A DNA stretch of 64,000 nucleotides from Zoogloea sp. (GCA_016703645.1 JADJBR010000009.1:941501-1005500); one strand, 5' to 3'; positions 26,871 through 36,528 are shown, numbered from the stretch's first letter. The notes: generated by a model not told the origin, from the sequence alone. Numbers and translations are program-made.

Positions 26871-28298
26871 ATGAAAATCATCATCCTGGGTGCTGGCCAG
26901 GTGGGTACCTCGGTCGCCGAGAGCCTTGTTTCCGAAGCCAACGACATCACCGTGGTGGACAACGATGTGGAGCATCTCAACACCCTCCAGGAGCGGCTCG
27001 ATCTGCGTGTGGTGTCGGGCAACGCCGCCGCGCCGTCGGTGCTGCATGCCGCGGGTGCCGAGGACGCCGACCTGCTGATTGCCGTCACCCAGTCGGACCA
27101 GACCAATCTGTGTGCGTGCCGGGTGGCCAAGACGGTGTTCAACATCCCGACGCGCATCGCCCGGCTGCGCTCTGCCGACTATGCCGAGCATCCCGAGTTG
27201 CTAGACGACAATAACTTTGCCGTTGATCACTCCATCTGCCCCGAGCAGATCGTCACCGACTACATCCGCAAGCTGATCGAATTCCCCGAGGCGCTCCAGG
27301 TGCTGGAGTTCGCCGAGGGCATGGTCACCATGATCGCCGTGAAGGCCTTCGAAGGCGGTCTGCTGGTGGGCAAGCCCCTGAAGACCATTCCGCTGCGCCT
27401 GCCCAACATCGATGCCCGCGTGGCGGCCATCTTCCGGCGTGACCAGTCCATCATCCCGTCCGGTGACACCATCATCGAGAGCGGCGACGAAGTCTTCATC
27501 ATTGCGGCCACCTCCCACATCCGCAAGGTCATGTCCGAGCTGCGGCGCATGGACAAGCCGATCAAGCGGGTGATCATCGCCGGGGGCGGCAACATCGGCT
27601 TTCGTCTCGCCCGCGCCATCGAGAAGAGCTTCAACGTCAAACTCATCGAGCGCGACCGGCGTCGCGCCGAGATGCTCGCCAGCAAGCTGTCCCGGGCCCT
27701 GGTGCTGCGCGGCGACGGTACCGACGAAGCCCTGCTCGATTCGGAGAGCATCGAGGAGACCGACATGTTCCTCGCCCTCACCAATGACGAGGAAGACAAC
27801 ATCATGTCGGCCTCCCTGGCCAAGCAGATGGGGGCCCGTCGCACCCTGGCCCTGATCAACCGCAAGTCCTACGTGGATCTGGTCCAGGGCGGGCGCATCG
27901 ACATCGCCATCTCGCCGGCCCAGACCTCCATCGGCCAGTTGCTGGCCCGGGTGCGCCGGGGAGACGTGGCCGCCGTGCATAGCCTGCGCCGCGGCGCTGC
28001 CGAGGCCCTGGAGGTCATTGCCTACGGGGATGCCAAGCACTGCAAGGTGATCGGCCGCCGCATCGAGGAGATCGACCTGCCCGAAGGCGCCACCATCGCC
28101 GCCATCGTGCGCAACACCGGGCAGAGCCGTACCGAGTACAAGGAGCTGGTGGCCTACGAGGTGCCCATCCACGAAGTCATCATGGCCCACCACGATACGG
28201 TGATCCGCGCCGAGGACCACGTGATTGTCTTTTGCACCAGCAAGAAGCTGGTCAGCCAGGTGGAAAAGCTCTTCCAGGTGGGCTGGGGGTTCTTCTGA
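26871..28298 (+). CDS. trkA: Trk potassium uptake protein TrkA
   Basis: A 475-residue cytoplasmic regulatory subunit with two RCK repeats. Each has a nucleotide-binding fold: MKIIILGAGQVGTSVAESL at residue 1 and VIIAGGGNIGFRLARAIE at about 235. TrkA binds NAD(H)/ATP and gates TrkH. ATG 26871 follows GGGAG. Its stop overlaps the trkH start (TGATG). Confidence 0.96.
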   Translation: MKIIILGAGQVGTSVAESLVSEANDITVVDNDVEHLNTLQERLDLRVVSGNAAAPSVLHAAGAEDADLLIAVTQSDQTNLCACRVAKTVFNIPTRIARLRSADYAEHPELLDDNNFAVDHSICPEQIVTDYIRKLIEFPEALQVLEFAEGMVTMIAVKAFEGGLLVGKPLKTIPLRLPNIDARVAAIFRRDQSIIPSGDTIIESGDEVFIIAATSHIRKVMSELRRMDKPIKRVIIAGGGNIGFRLARAIEKSFNVKLIERDRRRAEMLASKLSRALVLRGDGTDEALLDSESIEETDMFLALTNDEEDNIMSASLAKQMGARRTLALINRKSYVDLVQGGRIDIAISPAQTSIGQLLARVRRGDVAAVHSLRRGAAEALEVIAYGDAKHCKVIGRRIEEIDLPEGATIAAIVRNTGQSRTEYKELVAYEVPIHEVIMAHHDTVIRAEDHVIVFCTSKKLVSQVEKLFQVGWGFF

Positions 28299-29755
28299 TG
28301 GACGCCCTGCTCCCCGTCGCCAACGTCCTGGGCCGCCTGCTGTCGATCTTCAGCCTGGCCTACCTGATGCCCATCGCCGCGGCGATCTTCTACGAAGACG
28401 GCACCACCGCCGAGTTCGTCGCCGCCATGATCATCTCTCTCGGTGGCGGCCTCATGCTCTATGGGGTGACCCGCTCCCACTACCGGGAGCTCAAGCCCCG
28501 GGACGGCTTCCTGCTGGTCTCCACCGTGTGGGCGCTGATGGCGGCGATTGCCACCATCCCCCTGCTCCTGGTGTACGACACCATGAGCTTCACCGACGCC
28601 TTCTTCGAAACCATGTCCGGCCTCACCACCACGGGCTCGACGATCATGACCGATCTGGATCATGCGCCGCCCGCCATCAATATCTGGCGGCATGAGCTCA
28701 ACTGGCTGGGTGGCATGGGGATCATCGTGCTCGCCGTGGCCGTGCTGCCCCTGCTGGGTGTGGGTGGCATGCAGCTCTACAAGGCCGAGACACCCGGCCC
28801 CATGAAGGATTCCAAGCTCACCGCGCGGATTGCAGACACTGCCAAGGCCCTGTGGCTGGTGTACTTCAGCATCACCGTGCTTTGCATCGTGCTGCTCAAT
28901 CAGGCTGGCCTGTCCTGGCTGGACTCCATCTGCCATGCCTTCGCCGCCCTGGGGCTGGGTGGTTTTTCGACCCGGGACGCCAGCGTCGGCGCCTTTGACA
29001 ACCCCATGGTCGAGTTCGTGCTGATCGTCTTCATGGTGATCGCCGCGATGAACTTCGCCACCCACTTCGTCGCCATGCGGGGGCGCGATCTGCGCGCGTA
29101 CTGGCAGGACGTGGAAGCCCGCGGCGTGGTCGGCCTGATCGTCACGTCCTGTTTCGGCGTGGCCCTGTATGTGTGGCTGGAAGGCACCTATGAGGACTAC
29201 CCAACGGCCCTGCGGCACGTCAGCTTCAACCTCGTCTCCATGGCCACCGACTGTGGCTTCGCCAGTCAGGACTTCGACAAGTGGCCGATCTTCGCGCCCC
29301 TGTGGATGCTCTTCCTGTCCTGCATCACGGCAAGCTCCGGCTCCACCGGGGGCGGCATCAAGATGATCCGCACCCTGATCCTGGCCAAACAGGCCAACCG
29401 GGAACTCACCCGCCTTATCCACCCGGCAGTGGTCAATCCGGTCAAGGTCGGGGGTAGCGCCATTCCCAACAACGTCGTGATCGCCGTTCTCGGCTTCATC
29501 TTTCTGTACTTCATGAGCGTGGTCATGCTGACTTTCGTGATGATCCTGTCAGGGCTGGACTTCATGACCTCCCTCGGCGCGGTGGTGGCCAGCATCAACA
29601 ACGCCGGACCCGGCCTCAACAAGGTGGGTCCGGCCACCAACTATGCTGTCCTCACCGATTTCCAGACCTGGGTGTGCACCTTCACCATGCTCCTCGGACG
29701 TCTGGAGGTGCTGTCCCTGGCCGTGGTGTTCACTCCCCAGTTCTGGCGCAAGTAA
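28298..29755 (+). CDS. trkH: Trk potassium uptake channel TrkH
   Basis: The 485-residue inner-membrane protein has about ten to twelve membrane segments with four imperfect pore loops, including MSGLTTTGSTIM, GGFSTRDASVG and ASINNAGPGLNKVGP. It carries K+ uptake with TrkA. Start ATG overlaps the trkA stop. The trk pair completes a run from rsmB through the two-component system. Confidence 0.96.
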   Translation: MDALLPVANVLGRLLSIFSLAYLMPIAAAIFYEDGTTAEFVAAMIISLGGGLMLYGVTRSHYRELKPRDGFLLVSTVWALMAAIATIPLLLVYDTMSFTDAFFETMSGLTTTGSTIMTDLDHAPPAINIWRHELNWLGGMGIIVLAVAVLPLLGVGGMQLYKAETPGPMKDSKLTARIADTAKALWLVYFSITVLCIVLLNQAGLSWLDSICHAFAALGLGGFSTRDASVGAFDNPMVEFVLIVFMVIAAMNFATHFVAMRGRDLRAYWQDVEARGVVGLIVTSCFGVALYVWLEGTYEDYPTALRHVSFNLVSMATDCGFASQDFDKWPIFAPLWMLFLSCITASSGSTGGGIKMIRTLILAKQANRELTRLIHPAVVNPVKVGGSAIPNNVVIAVLGFIFLYFMSVVMLTFVMILSGLDFMTSLGAVVASINNAGPGLNKVGPATNYAVLTDFQTWVCTFTMLLGRLEVLSLAVVFTPQFWRK

Positions 29756-29850
29756 CTGCTTCTTGATCTGCGCGATCCACGCCCCGGCGGCAAATGGCGG
29801 ATAATCCCGCCTTTGCCGCCCAGCGCGGTCCTGTCTGCCGAGGATTCCAA

Positions 29851-30924
29851 GTGAGCCGTCCGAAGAACGATACCTTCCTGCGCGCCCTGTTGCGTCAGCC
29901 CACCGAGTACACCCCCCTGTGGCTGATGCGCCAGGCCGGTCGCTATCTGCCCGAGTACCGTGAGACGCGCAAGCGTGCAGGCAGCTTCCTTGATCTGTGC
30001 AAGAACCCCGGCCTGGCGTGCGAGGTCACCCTGCAGCCCCTGGCGCGCTACGACCTCGACGCCGCCATTCTCTTCTCCGACATCCTCACGGTGCCCGACG
30101 CCATGGGCCTGGGCCTGTACTTCGCCGAAGGCGAGGGCCCCAAGTTCGAACGCCCGCTGAAGGAAGAATGGGAGATCCGCAACCTCGCCGTGCCCGACCC
30201 CAACATCGAGCTCGGCTACGTGATGGACGCCGTCGCCGAGATCCGTCGGGCCCTCGACAACTCCGTGCCGCTGATCGGCTTCACCGGCAGCCCCTGGACC
30301 CTCGCCTGCTACATGGTGGAAGGCGGCGGCTCTGACGACTACCGCAAGGTCAAGGCCCTGCTCTACAGCCGCCCGGACCTCATGCACCACATCCTCGGTG
30401 TCACCGCCAAGGCCGTCACCGCCTACCTCAACGCCCAGATCGAGGCAGGCGCCCAGGCCGTGATGATCTTCGATTCCTGGGGCGGCGTGCTGGCCCATCA
30501 GGCCTACAAGGAGTTCTCGCTGGCCTACATCCGCCAGATTGTCGCCGGCCTGACCCGCGAGAAGGATGGCGAGAAGATCCCCTGCATTGTCTTCACCAAG
30601 GGTGGTGGCCTGTGGCTGGCCGACATTGCCGATAGCGGCGCTGACGCGGTGGGCCTCGACTGGACCGTGGATATCGGTGCCGCCCGCCGTCAGGTGGGTG
30701 ATCGGGTTGCCCTGCAAGGCAATCTGGATCCCGCAGTGCTGTTTGGCAGCCCCGAGGCTGTTGCCGCCGAAGCGAAGAAGGTTCTCGACGCCTATGGCCC
30801 CCACGCCGGTCATGTCTTCAACCTGGGCCATGGTATCTCCCAGTTCACCCCGCCCGAAAACGTCACCGTGCTGGTCAATACCGTCCACGAGCATAGTCGG
30901 GCCCTGCGTGCCCAGGCTGCCTGA
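29851..30924 (+). CDS. hemE: Uroporphyrinogen decarboxylase
   Basis: The 357-residue enzyme turns uroporphyrinogen III into coproporphyrinogen III in haem synthesis. Signature 1 [15 protein letters not shown], the [12 protein letters not shown] aspartate, signature 2 [16 protein letters not shown] and GLDWTVD, LQGNLDP, and NLGHGI are all present. GTG 29851 is preceded by AGGA; an in-frame ATG 19 codons earlier adds residues foreign to the family. Confidence 0.97.
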   Translation: MSRPKNDTFLRALLRQPTEYTPLWLMRQAGRYLPEYRETRKRAGSFLDLCKNPGLACEVTLQPLARYDLDAAILFSDILTVPDAMGLGLYFAEGEGPKFERPLKEEWEIRNLAVPDPNIELGYVMDAVAEIRRALDNSVPLIGFTGSPWTLACYMVEGGGSDDYRKVKALLYSRPDLMHHILGVTAKAVTAYLNAQIEAGAQAVMIFDSWGGVLAHQAYKEFSLAYIRQIVAGLTREKDGEKIPCIVFTKGGGLWLADIADSGADAVGLDWTVDIGAARRQVGDRVALQGNLDPAVLFGSPEAVAAEAKKVLDAYGPHAGHVFNLGHGISQFTPPENVTVLVNTVHEHSRALRAQAA

Positions 30925-30945
30925 GACATCCATCGCCCAGCACCG

Positions 30946-30975
30946 GGGGCCGGCTCATGCCGGCCCCGATTCTTT
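30946..30975 (+). terminator. Probable hemE terminator
   Basis: GGGGCCGGC (30946-30954), loop TCAT, GCCGGCCCC (30959-30967) form a perfect 9-bp stem just after hemE, followed by a weak T-containing tail (GATTCTTT). Confidence 0.65.
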
Positions 30976-31076
30976 GCGGAAGCGGATGAGCGTCACGGGG
31001 CTTGCGGCGGTTTGTGTCATCCGGGCTCCCCAAAGCGGCCCTCGTCAAGCACTAAATTTGAATCTGAGGGCTTGAC

Positions 31077-31275
31077 TTGTGCACAGCACCAAGATTTTTG
31101 TCAGATTCATGACACGGCTCGGAAGCAAAAATTTGCGAATCTGCAGAGCATTGTTTTTAAAGGAAATATTATTTGATCAGGAATGAGGCAGTGTAGGAAG
31201 AACGCAGTCTGCAGGCGGGTTTTGCGGGACTTCACCCATGTTTCCCACAAAGTTATCCACAGATTTTGTGGACAA
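31077..31275. promoter_or_regulatory. DnaA-box cluster and AT-rich segment in the hemE-priA spacer
   Basis: The 470-base spacer holds a perfect DnaA box TTATCCACA (31253-31261), an inverted TTGTCCACA (31275-31267), and weaker TTTCCCACA (31241-31249) and TTGTGCACA (31077-31085). Between them is an AT-rich run around 31145-31180 with ATATTATTTGATC. No gene is seen. It may be a DnaA-controlled promoter of priA, a DnaA titration site or a secondary origin element. Confidence 0.6.
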
Positions 31276-31393
31276 GGGAAAATACCCGCGCCGCCCCAAT
31301 GGCTTCAGACCTGTTTCCCAAGCAATGCCTTACGAAAACGATGTAATTGGCTGATTTTCATCGATTTTTGTCACATCGATCCGTATCCCGACC

Positions 31394-33574
31394 ATGAGCC
31401 CCTCCATCGTTCGCGTTGCCCTTCCCGTGCCCTTGCCACAGGTCTTTGATTACACGGCAGAAAATATTTCGGTCGGAGATCTGGGGCGCTGTGTGCGGGT
31501 GCCGTTTGGGCGGGGTGAGAAGACCGGGCTGATCGTTGCCCTGCCGGAGGTGGCGGATCTTCCGGTCGAACGGCTCAAGCCGGTGATCGCCATCCAGCGG
31601 GATGCGCCGGCGCTCCCTGCGGACTGGCTGGGCATGGTCGAGTTTGCTGCCCGCTACTATCAGCATCCCCTCGGCGAAGTCGTCGCCATGGCCCTGCCGC
31701 CGCGCCTGCGCAAGGCCGATGCGGTGGCGGGGGCCGAGGCCGATCCCCTGCTGGACCTCACCGATGCCGGCCGCGAGGCCTTGCTGGCCAGCAAACGCGA
31801 GAGCCGCGCCCTGGTCCTGCTGCGCGAGCTCGCCGCCCAGGGGCCCCGGCGGCGCAGCTTGCTGAAGGCTGGCGAGGGGGCTGCCCCGGCGGTGGCGGAT
31901 GCCCTCAAGCGCGGCTGGATCGCCCCGGGCGTCCCGGCTGACCCGGCGGCCATGGCTGGCGCCCCGGCGCTTACCGGGGAGCAGGAGGCGGCGCTGGAAA
32001 TCCTCTCCGGCGGATTTGGCCGCTTCCAGCCCTTCCTGCTGGCCGGGGTGACGGGCAGTGGCAAGACCGAGGTGTATCTGCGCCTCGTGCAGCAGACCAT
32101 CGCCCGGGGCGGGCAAGCCCTGATCCTGGTGCCCGAGATCGCCCTCACGCCGCAGCTGGAAGGGCGCGTGGCGGGGCGCTTCCCTGCCGCCCGGGTGGTC
32201 AGCCTGCATTCGGCCCTGGCCGAGGGGGCGCGCTCCCAGGGTTTCGTGCAGGCCATGGAGGGGCGCGCCGACATCGTGCTCGGCACCCGCCTGTCCGTGT
32301 TCACCCCCCTGCCCCGCCTGGGCCTGATCGTCGTGGATGAAGAGCACGACGCCAGCTACAAGCAGCACGAAGGGGTGCGCTACAACGCCCGGGATCTGGC
32401 CATCTGGCGTGCCCGCCAGCGGGGCGTGCCCATCGTTCTCGGCTCGGCCACCCCATCCCTGGAAAGCTGGCATGCCGCCGACACTGGCCGCTATCGGCGC
32501 GTGGAACTGGCCAGCCGCGCCGTGGCCGCGACCCTGCCCAAGGTGCGGCCGGTGGATATCCGCCGCGAGAAGCTGCAGAACGGGGTGTCGGAACATCTCC
32601 TGAGGGCCATTGCGGCCCGCCTGGAGCGGGGCGAACAAAGCCTGGTCTTCCTCAACCGCCGGGGCTATGCGCCGGTGCTGTCCTGCCCCTCCTGCGGCTG
32701 GGTCAGTCGCTGCCCCCACTGCACGGCCAACATGGTGCTCCACCTGGCCGACAAGCGCCTGCGCTGCCACCACTGCAGCCACGAGGCGGGCATTCCCCTG
32801 GCGTGCCCCGACTGTGGTGACCAGGACATCCAGCCCTTTGGCCGCGGCACCCAACGTCTTGAAGAGACCCTGGGCCAGCGTTTTCCCGACGCCCGTGTGC
32901 TGCGCGTGGATCGGGATGCCGCCCGCACCCGCAGCCAGTGGGATGCCCTCCTCGACCAGATCGGTCGTGGCGACGCCGACATCCTCGTCGGCACCCAGAT
33001 GATGGCCAAGGGGCACGACTTTCCCCGCCTCACCTTCGTCGGTGTGCTCAATGCCGACTCCTCCCTCTTTGCAGCGGACTTCCGCGCGCCCGAACGCCTG
33101 TTCCAGCAGCTCATGCAGGTGGGCGGCCGGGCAGGCCGGGGCGAGCTGCCCGGTGAAGTGATGATCCAGACCCAGTACCCGGATCACCCCCTCTACAAGT
33201 GCCTGGAGGCCCACGATTTCGCCCGCTATGCCGCCCTGCAGCTCGCCGAGCGCAAGCAGGCCCGTTTCCCACCCTATGCGGCCAACGCCCTGCTGTTCGC
33301 GACCGCGCCGGAGGTGGCCATCGCCATCGACTGGCTCAAGGAAGCCCGCGCCCTCGCCGCGCCCCTGGCCCAGGCCTTTGGCGTGCAGGTGTTCGACCCG
33401 GTGCCCATGCGCATGGTCCGCCTGGCCCGCCGCGAGCGCGCCCAGCTCCTCGTCGAAGCCTCCGCCCGCCCCGCCCTGCAGGCCTTCCTGACGGAATGGA
33501 GCCGGCACCTGTGGGGCCTGCGCGCACCCCGCGAGCTGCGCTGGCATCTGGACGTGGATCCGGCCGAGGTGTGA
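31394..33574 (+). CDS. priA: Primosomal replication restart helicase PriA
   Basis: The 726-residue helicase restarts stalled forks. It has the N-terminal 3' DNA-binding domain (VALPVPLPQVFDY), Walker A LAGVTGSGKTEVYL, DEEH-type Walker B LIVVDEEHDASYKQ, LGSATPSLE, the zinc cysteines CPSC, CPHC, CHHC, CPDC, and motif V/VI LVGTQMMAKGHDFPRLTFVGV and MQVGGRAGR. It follows a spacer with DnaA boxes. Confidence 0.97.
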   Translation: MSPSIVRVALPVPLPQVFDYTAENISVGDLGRCVRVPFGRGEKTGLIVALPEVADLPVERLKPVIAIQRDAPALPADWLGMVEFAARYYQHPLGEVVAMALPPRLRKADAVAGAEADPLLDLTDAGREALLASKRESRALVLLRELAAQGPRRRSLLKAGEGAAPAVADALKRGWIAPGVPADPAAMAGAPALTGEQEAALEILSGGFGRFQPFLLAGVTGSGKTEVYLRLVQQTIARGGQALILVPEIALTPQLEGRVAGRFPAARVVSLHSALAEGARSQGFVQAMEGRADIVLGTRLSVFTPLPRLGLIVVDEEHDASYKQHEGVRYNARDLAIWRARQRGVPIVLGSATPSLESWHAADTGRYRRVELASRAVAATLPKVRPVDIRREKLQNGVSEHLLRAIAARLERGEQSLVFLNRRGYAPVLSCPSCGWVSRCPHCTANMVLHLADKRLRCHHCSHEAGIPLACPDCGDQDIQPFGRGTQRLEETLGQRFPDARVLRVDRDAARTRSQWDALLDQIGRGDADILVGTQMMAKGHDFPRLTFVGVLNADSSLFAADFRAPERLFQQLMQVGGRAGRGELPGEVMIQTQYPDHPLYKCLEAHDFARYAALQLAERKQARFPPYAANALLFATAPEVAIAIDWLKEARALAAPLAQAFGVQVFDPVPMRMVRLARRERAQLLVEASARPALQAFLTEWSRHLWGLRAPRELRWHLDVDPAEV

Positions 33575-33674
33575 GAGAGCCTGCGCGAGACAGCAGCCCG
33601 GTATTGATTTGCGATGCTTGCCGGGCTGTGTTTCCCGGGGAGCGCACCCAGGCCGTCCGCCATGAATCCTCCGT

Positions 33675-34268
33675 TCAGCCCCGTCGCCATGCCAGCAGTC
33701 CGCCCAGCCCGAGCCCGAGGAGGCTCAGTACGCCCGGTTCGGGTAGATCACGGGTCAGGAAGCCGCGGATCTCCCCCGAAAGAAACAGATCGGTGTGGAT
33801 GTTCAGATAGGCCGTGTCTCCTTCCAGCGCCGCCAGCAGGGCTGATTCGGCCGCGGCCGGGGTACCGCCCTTGGCAATAATGAAGCCATTGTTCCAGCTA
33901 ATGGCTTGGGTCAGATCGAAGGTCTGCCGGTAGACACCACCGGTAACGCCAGTGGGAAAGCCTGGAAAATTGGGTAACGGGGTTGCCACGCCGACTGTTC
34001 CGGTGTTCGGCGAAGCAGTGCAGCAGTGAATGTGGGCTGCACTGGTCAGCCCCATCAAGGCATCGAACATGACGTCAACAAGCATGGAATGGGCGGTGGT
34101 ATTGATGGTGACGGTGGCGGTGCCGAAACCTGTTGAAGCATTCGCTACGGCCTCAGCCCCTCCGCTCAAGGAGGCGGTGTAGATCAGCACATCGGCCTGG
34201 GCGGCGGAGCCCGCCAGAACCAGCAGACCACCCGTGATCCAGTGCGTGAACTTCTTGGTGTTGTACAT
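33675..34268 (-). CDS. CHRD-domain protein with PEP-CTERM sorting signal
   Basis: A 197-residue secreted protein has a signal peptide (WITGGLLVLAGSAAQA) and a CHRD domain. The latter shows LIYTASLSGGAEAVANASTG, AAHIHCC and YLNIHTDLFLSGEIRG. It ends LPEPGVLSLLGLGLGGLLAWRRG, where PEP, a hydrophobic helix and Arg are the exosortase sorting signal. The exosortase/archaeosortase (EpsH) genes are not in this window. ATG 34268 has GGAGAG upstream. It is monocistronic. The spacer to the next gene (34269-34520) shows no gene. Confidence 0.85.
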   Translation of the reverse strand: MYNTKKFTHWITGGLLVLAGSAAQADVLIYTASLSGGAEAVANASTGFGTATVTINTTAHSMLVDVMFDALMGLTSAAHIHCCTASPNTGTVGVATPLPNFPGFPTGVTGGVYRQTFDLTQAISWNNGFIIAKGGTPAAAESALLAALEGDTAYLNIHTDLFLSGEIRGFLTRDLPEPGVLSLLGLGLGGLLAWRRG

Positions 34269-34520
34269 GGGGCTCTCCTTGATGGGGATACCGCGCGACG
34301 GGATACACCGGAAAGGTGCCGCCCGGTTCGGGATCACCTATTGGTTCTAGCACATGACAGCGTGCTCCCCAAGAAGGGTGTGGACTCCTGGCTCACTTAC
34401 AACTGCACATACCCTTACATCTCCGTTGCCAACGTCCAATGGGCGGGGGGCGTTGATTGCGGCAAGGGCTGGCAATCGCGCCGGTCCGGTTGATAAGCAC
34501 TTACCTTCCAGGAGAACAGC

Positions 34521-34811
34521 ATGCTGAAGAAGATCGTAGCCCTCGCCATCACCGCCGGTTTCATGTCCGCTTCTTTCGCCCAGGCGCCCTCTGCCGGCCC
34601 GGCCGCCGCGCCCGTCGCTCCGGCCGAGAAGAAGGTCGAGGCCATGAAGATGGCCGAGCCCGCGAAGGTCGAAGTGGCCAAGGTGGGAAAGGCAGAGAAG
34701 GACGTTGCCGCCAAGGCCGCAAAGATCAAGTCCCACCCCAAGCCGATGGTCAAGCCGGCCTCCACCCCCACCCCGGCTGAAGCGCCGGCGGTCGTGCCCG
34801 CAGCCAAGTAA
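34521..34811 (+). CDS. Small secreted Ala/Lys/Pro-rich protein, unknown function
   Basis: The 96-residue precursor has a clear signal peptide (MLKKIVALAITAGFMSASFAQ) and then a low-complexity mature part made of Ala, Lys, Val and Pro (AEKKVEAMKMAEPAKVEVAK). Ribosome site AGGAG precedes ATG and a terminator follows, so it is a real gene. No family was recognised; similar peptides are annotated as hypothetical. Confidence 0.7.
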   Translation: MLKKIVALAITAGFMSASFAQAPSAGPAAAPVAPAEKKVEAMKMAEPAKVEVAKVGKAEKDVAAKAAKIKSHPKPMVKPASTPTPAEAPAVVPAAK

Positions 34812-34841
34812 GTAGCAGTTACGGGCGATAAACCCACGGGA

Positions 34842-34876
34842 GGGCGTGTTCCGGACAGCCGGGCACGCCCTTTCGT
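34842..34876 (+). terminator. Terminator after the small secreted protein gene
   Basis: GGGCGTG (34842-34848) pairs with CACGCCC (34864-34870), with an inner CCGG/CCGG pairing, then TTTCGTT. Confidence 0.7.
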
Positions 34877-34913
34877 TCGTTGACGTGGTCGATCTGCATG
34901 GCGGCTTACATTT

Positions 34914-34928
34914 CGAGAATAATTCTCG
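34914..34928. promoter_or_regulatory. Fur box 1
   Basis: CGAGAATAATTCTCG is a perfect 7-1-7 inverted repeat of the GAGAAT-type Fur site. It is 66 bases upstream of the 82-residue gene. Confidence 0.8.
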
Positions 34929-34956
34929 TTTACATGGCGCCTTCTCTGGGATAAAT

Positions 34957-34971
34957 TGAGAATCATTCTCA
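34957..34971. promoter_or_regulatory. Fur box 2
   Basis: TGAGAATCATTCTCA is a perfect 7-1-7 Fur box, 23 bases before the ATG at 34994. With box 1 it should give tight iron repression of the two-gene operon. Confidence 0.88.
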
Positions 34972-34993
34972 TCAATCCCAAAAGGATGATTCC

Positions 34994-35242
34994 ATGAACC
35001 CTCCCAGCCGACTGCCTTCCCTCCCTTCTGCTGTGCCGGCCAGCCTGTGGGCCGGGGCACTCAGTGAACTCCTCAATCACGGTGAAACCGGTTGCCGCCA
35101 ATCCGCGCGCCGGGCCGCCGATCTCCTGACCCGCCTGGCTGAAAGCCCGGCCGTTGATCGTGAAGTCCGGGATCTGTGCGAACGGGCCTGTGAGCGGCTT
35201 AGCCAACCCGTGTCGGAGCGTCCCCATGTGTCTCGTCCCTGA
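34994..35242 (+). CDS. Small Fur-controlled protein, unknown function
   Basis: This 82-residue protein has no signal peptide; its middle is helical (GALSELLNHGETGCRQSARRAADLL, then AVDREVRDLCERACERL). Two Cys residues recur in the helices. AAGGA precedes ATG 34994. It is first in an operon with the DUF2325 gene, whose start overlaps its end by 17 bases, under two Fur boxes. Function unknown; a role in iron starvation follows from the promoter. Confidence 0.7.
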   Translation: MNPPSRLPSLPSAVPASLWAGALSELLNHGETGCRQSARRAADLLTRLAESPAVDREVRDLCERACERLSQPVSERPHVSRP

Positions 35243-36521
35243 TCCCAAGGGCAGTGATCTGCAGTCCCTGCTGCGCGCAGAGTACGCCAGCGCCCTGGTG
35301 GCCATCGATCTGCCAAAGCCTGGCGCCCTGCCGCCGGCACGGCGTGCCCGCCTGTGGGATCTGGACGACAAGCTGCATTGCCCGATCATCGGTACCTGCA
35401 TCTCCATTGAGGAACTGCAGCGATTCGCCCGGCGCTTCCAGTTTGCCGGCCCGACGGACGACGACTTCACGGTGCATGTGGAGGCAGTGGGGTTGGCACG
35501 CAAGCGCAACCCCGTATCCGAGGCCCTGCAACGCCACCTGGAAAAGAAGTTCCATCTGGTGGTGGAGCGCTTCGCCAAACTCAAGAGTGATGGGGAGCTA
35601 CGCCAGCAGTGGATCGAATGCTGTGCCAGGGGTGAGGTGGCCGGACCCCTGTGGGCGGTGTGCACCCATCGCGCCGTATCGGCGGAAACCCGCCAGCGCG
35701 CTTATACCGACGTTCACATGCTGTCCCACCAGGTCGGTGCGGGGCAGGCCGCCGATGCCCGACGCCTGGCCTACCTGGAGGGGGAGAACGCCGAACTCAA
35801 GCGCAGTCACTCCCGGGAGCTCGCCCTGCTGCGTCAGCAACTGGCTGACGTGTCGGCCGGATTGGCCCGGCGGGAGGGCGCGCTTGAACAGGCGGCGGTG
35901 TTTCAGAAGCGGCTGCAGCGCTTCGAGTCCGGCCAGGCATACATCGAAATGGGGCAGCGTCTGCTGGCCTTGCAGACCTCCCACGAAGCGCTGCTGGGTA
36001 CATCCCGACAACTGCAGGACATGGAGCGTCAGCTCAAGGAAAGTCGCGAGGAATCGCGCCGCCTGTTGGCAGAACGCGACGCGGCAGTGGAAGAAAGGGA
36101 GGCGATGGCGCATGTGCTGCAGCTCCGCGAGGCGCCTGTCTGCGGCAACACGGGGAGCGAGGACTGTGCCGGTTGCAGCGAGGCCCTCACTGCCCGCTGC
36201 GTGCTCTACGTGGGGGGGCGTGCCTCATTGCTGGCGCAATATCGTCAGCTCGCCGAGCGGCTCGGCATCACCCTGATCCACCACGACGGGGGGCAGGAGG
36301 AATCCCTGTCGCGCTTGCCTGAGCTCATCCGCGGCGCCGACGCCGTGGTGTGCCCCACCGATCGCATCAGCCACAACGCCTATTACCATGTGAAGGCCCA
36401 CTGCAAGCGGGTTGGCAAGCCCTGCCTGTTCTACCGCGGCGGCGGCGTGTCGGGCTTCGCGGTGGCCATGGCCCGGGTCAGCCGGGGAGAGTTCAGCGTG
36501 GCCGGAAGCGAGGCAGGCTGA
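35226..36521 (+). CDS. DUF2325-domain protein, iron-regulated
   Basis: The 431-residue protein has an N-terminal conserved part (LHCPIIGTCISIEELQRFARR), a coiled coil at about 180-300 (repeating E, R, L, Q), a Cys-rich link (CGNTGSEDCAGCSEALTARC) and a C-terminal DUF2325 domain with VLYVGGRASLLAQYRQLAE, HHDGG and CPTDRISHNAYYHVK. The domain is found in putative metal- or redox-responsive proteins; no activity is proven to my knowledge. It is second in the Fur-controlled operon, overlapping the small gene. Confidence 0.8.
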   Translation: MCLVPDPKGSDLQSLLRAEYASALVAIDLPKPGALPPARRARLWDLDDKLHCPIIGTCISIEELQRFARRFQFAGPTDDDFTVHVEAVGLARKRNPVSEALQRHLEKKFHLVVERFAKLKSDGELRQQWIECCARGEVAGPLWAVCTHRAVSAETRQRAYTDVHMLSHQVGAGQAADARRLAYLEGENAELKRSHSRELALLRQQLADVSAGLARREGALEQAAVFQKRLQRFESGQAYIEMGQRLLALQTSHEALLGTSRQLQDMERQLKESREESRRLLAERDAAVEEREAMAHVLQLREAPVCGNTGSEDCAGCSEALTARCVLYVGGRASLLAQYRQLAERLGITLIHHDGGQEESLSRLPELIRGADAVVCPTDRISHNAYYHVKAHCKRVGKPCLFYRGGGVSGFAVAMARVSRGEFSVAGSEAG

Positions 36522-36528
36522 AGGTCAT

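Noticed and set aside
31394-31460. Treating the hemE-priA spacer as the main origin
   Set aside because: Gene directions on both sides of 12.8 kb and the dnaA/rpmH context point to the left site as the fork start; the right cluster lies within a run of plus-strand genes.
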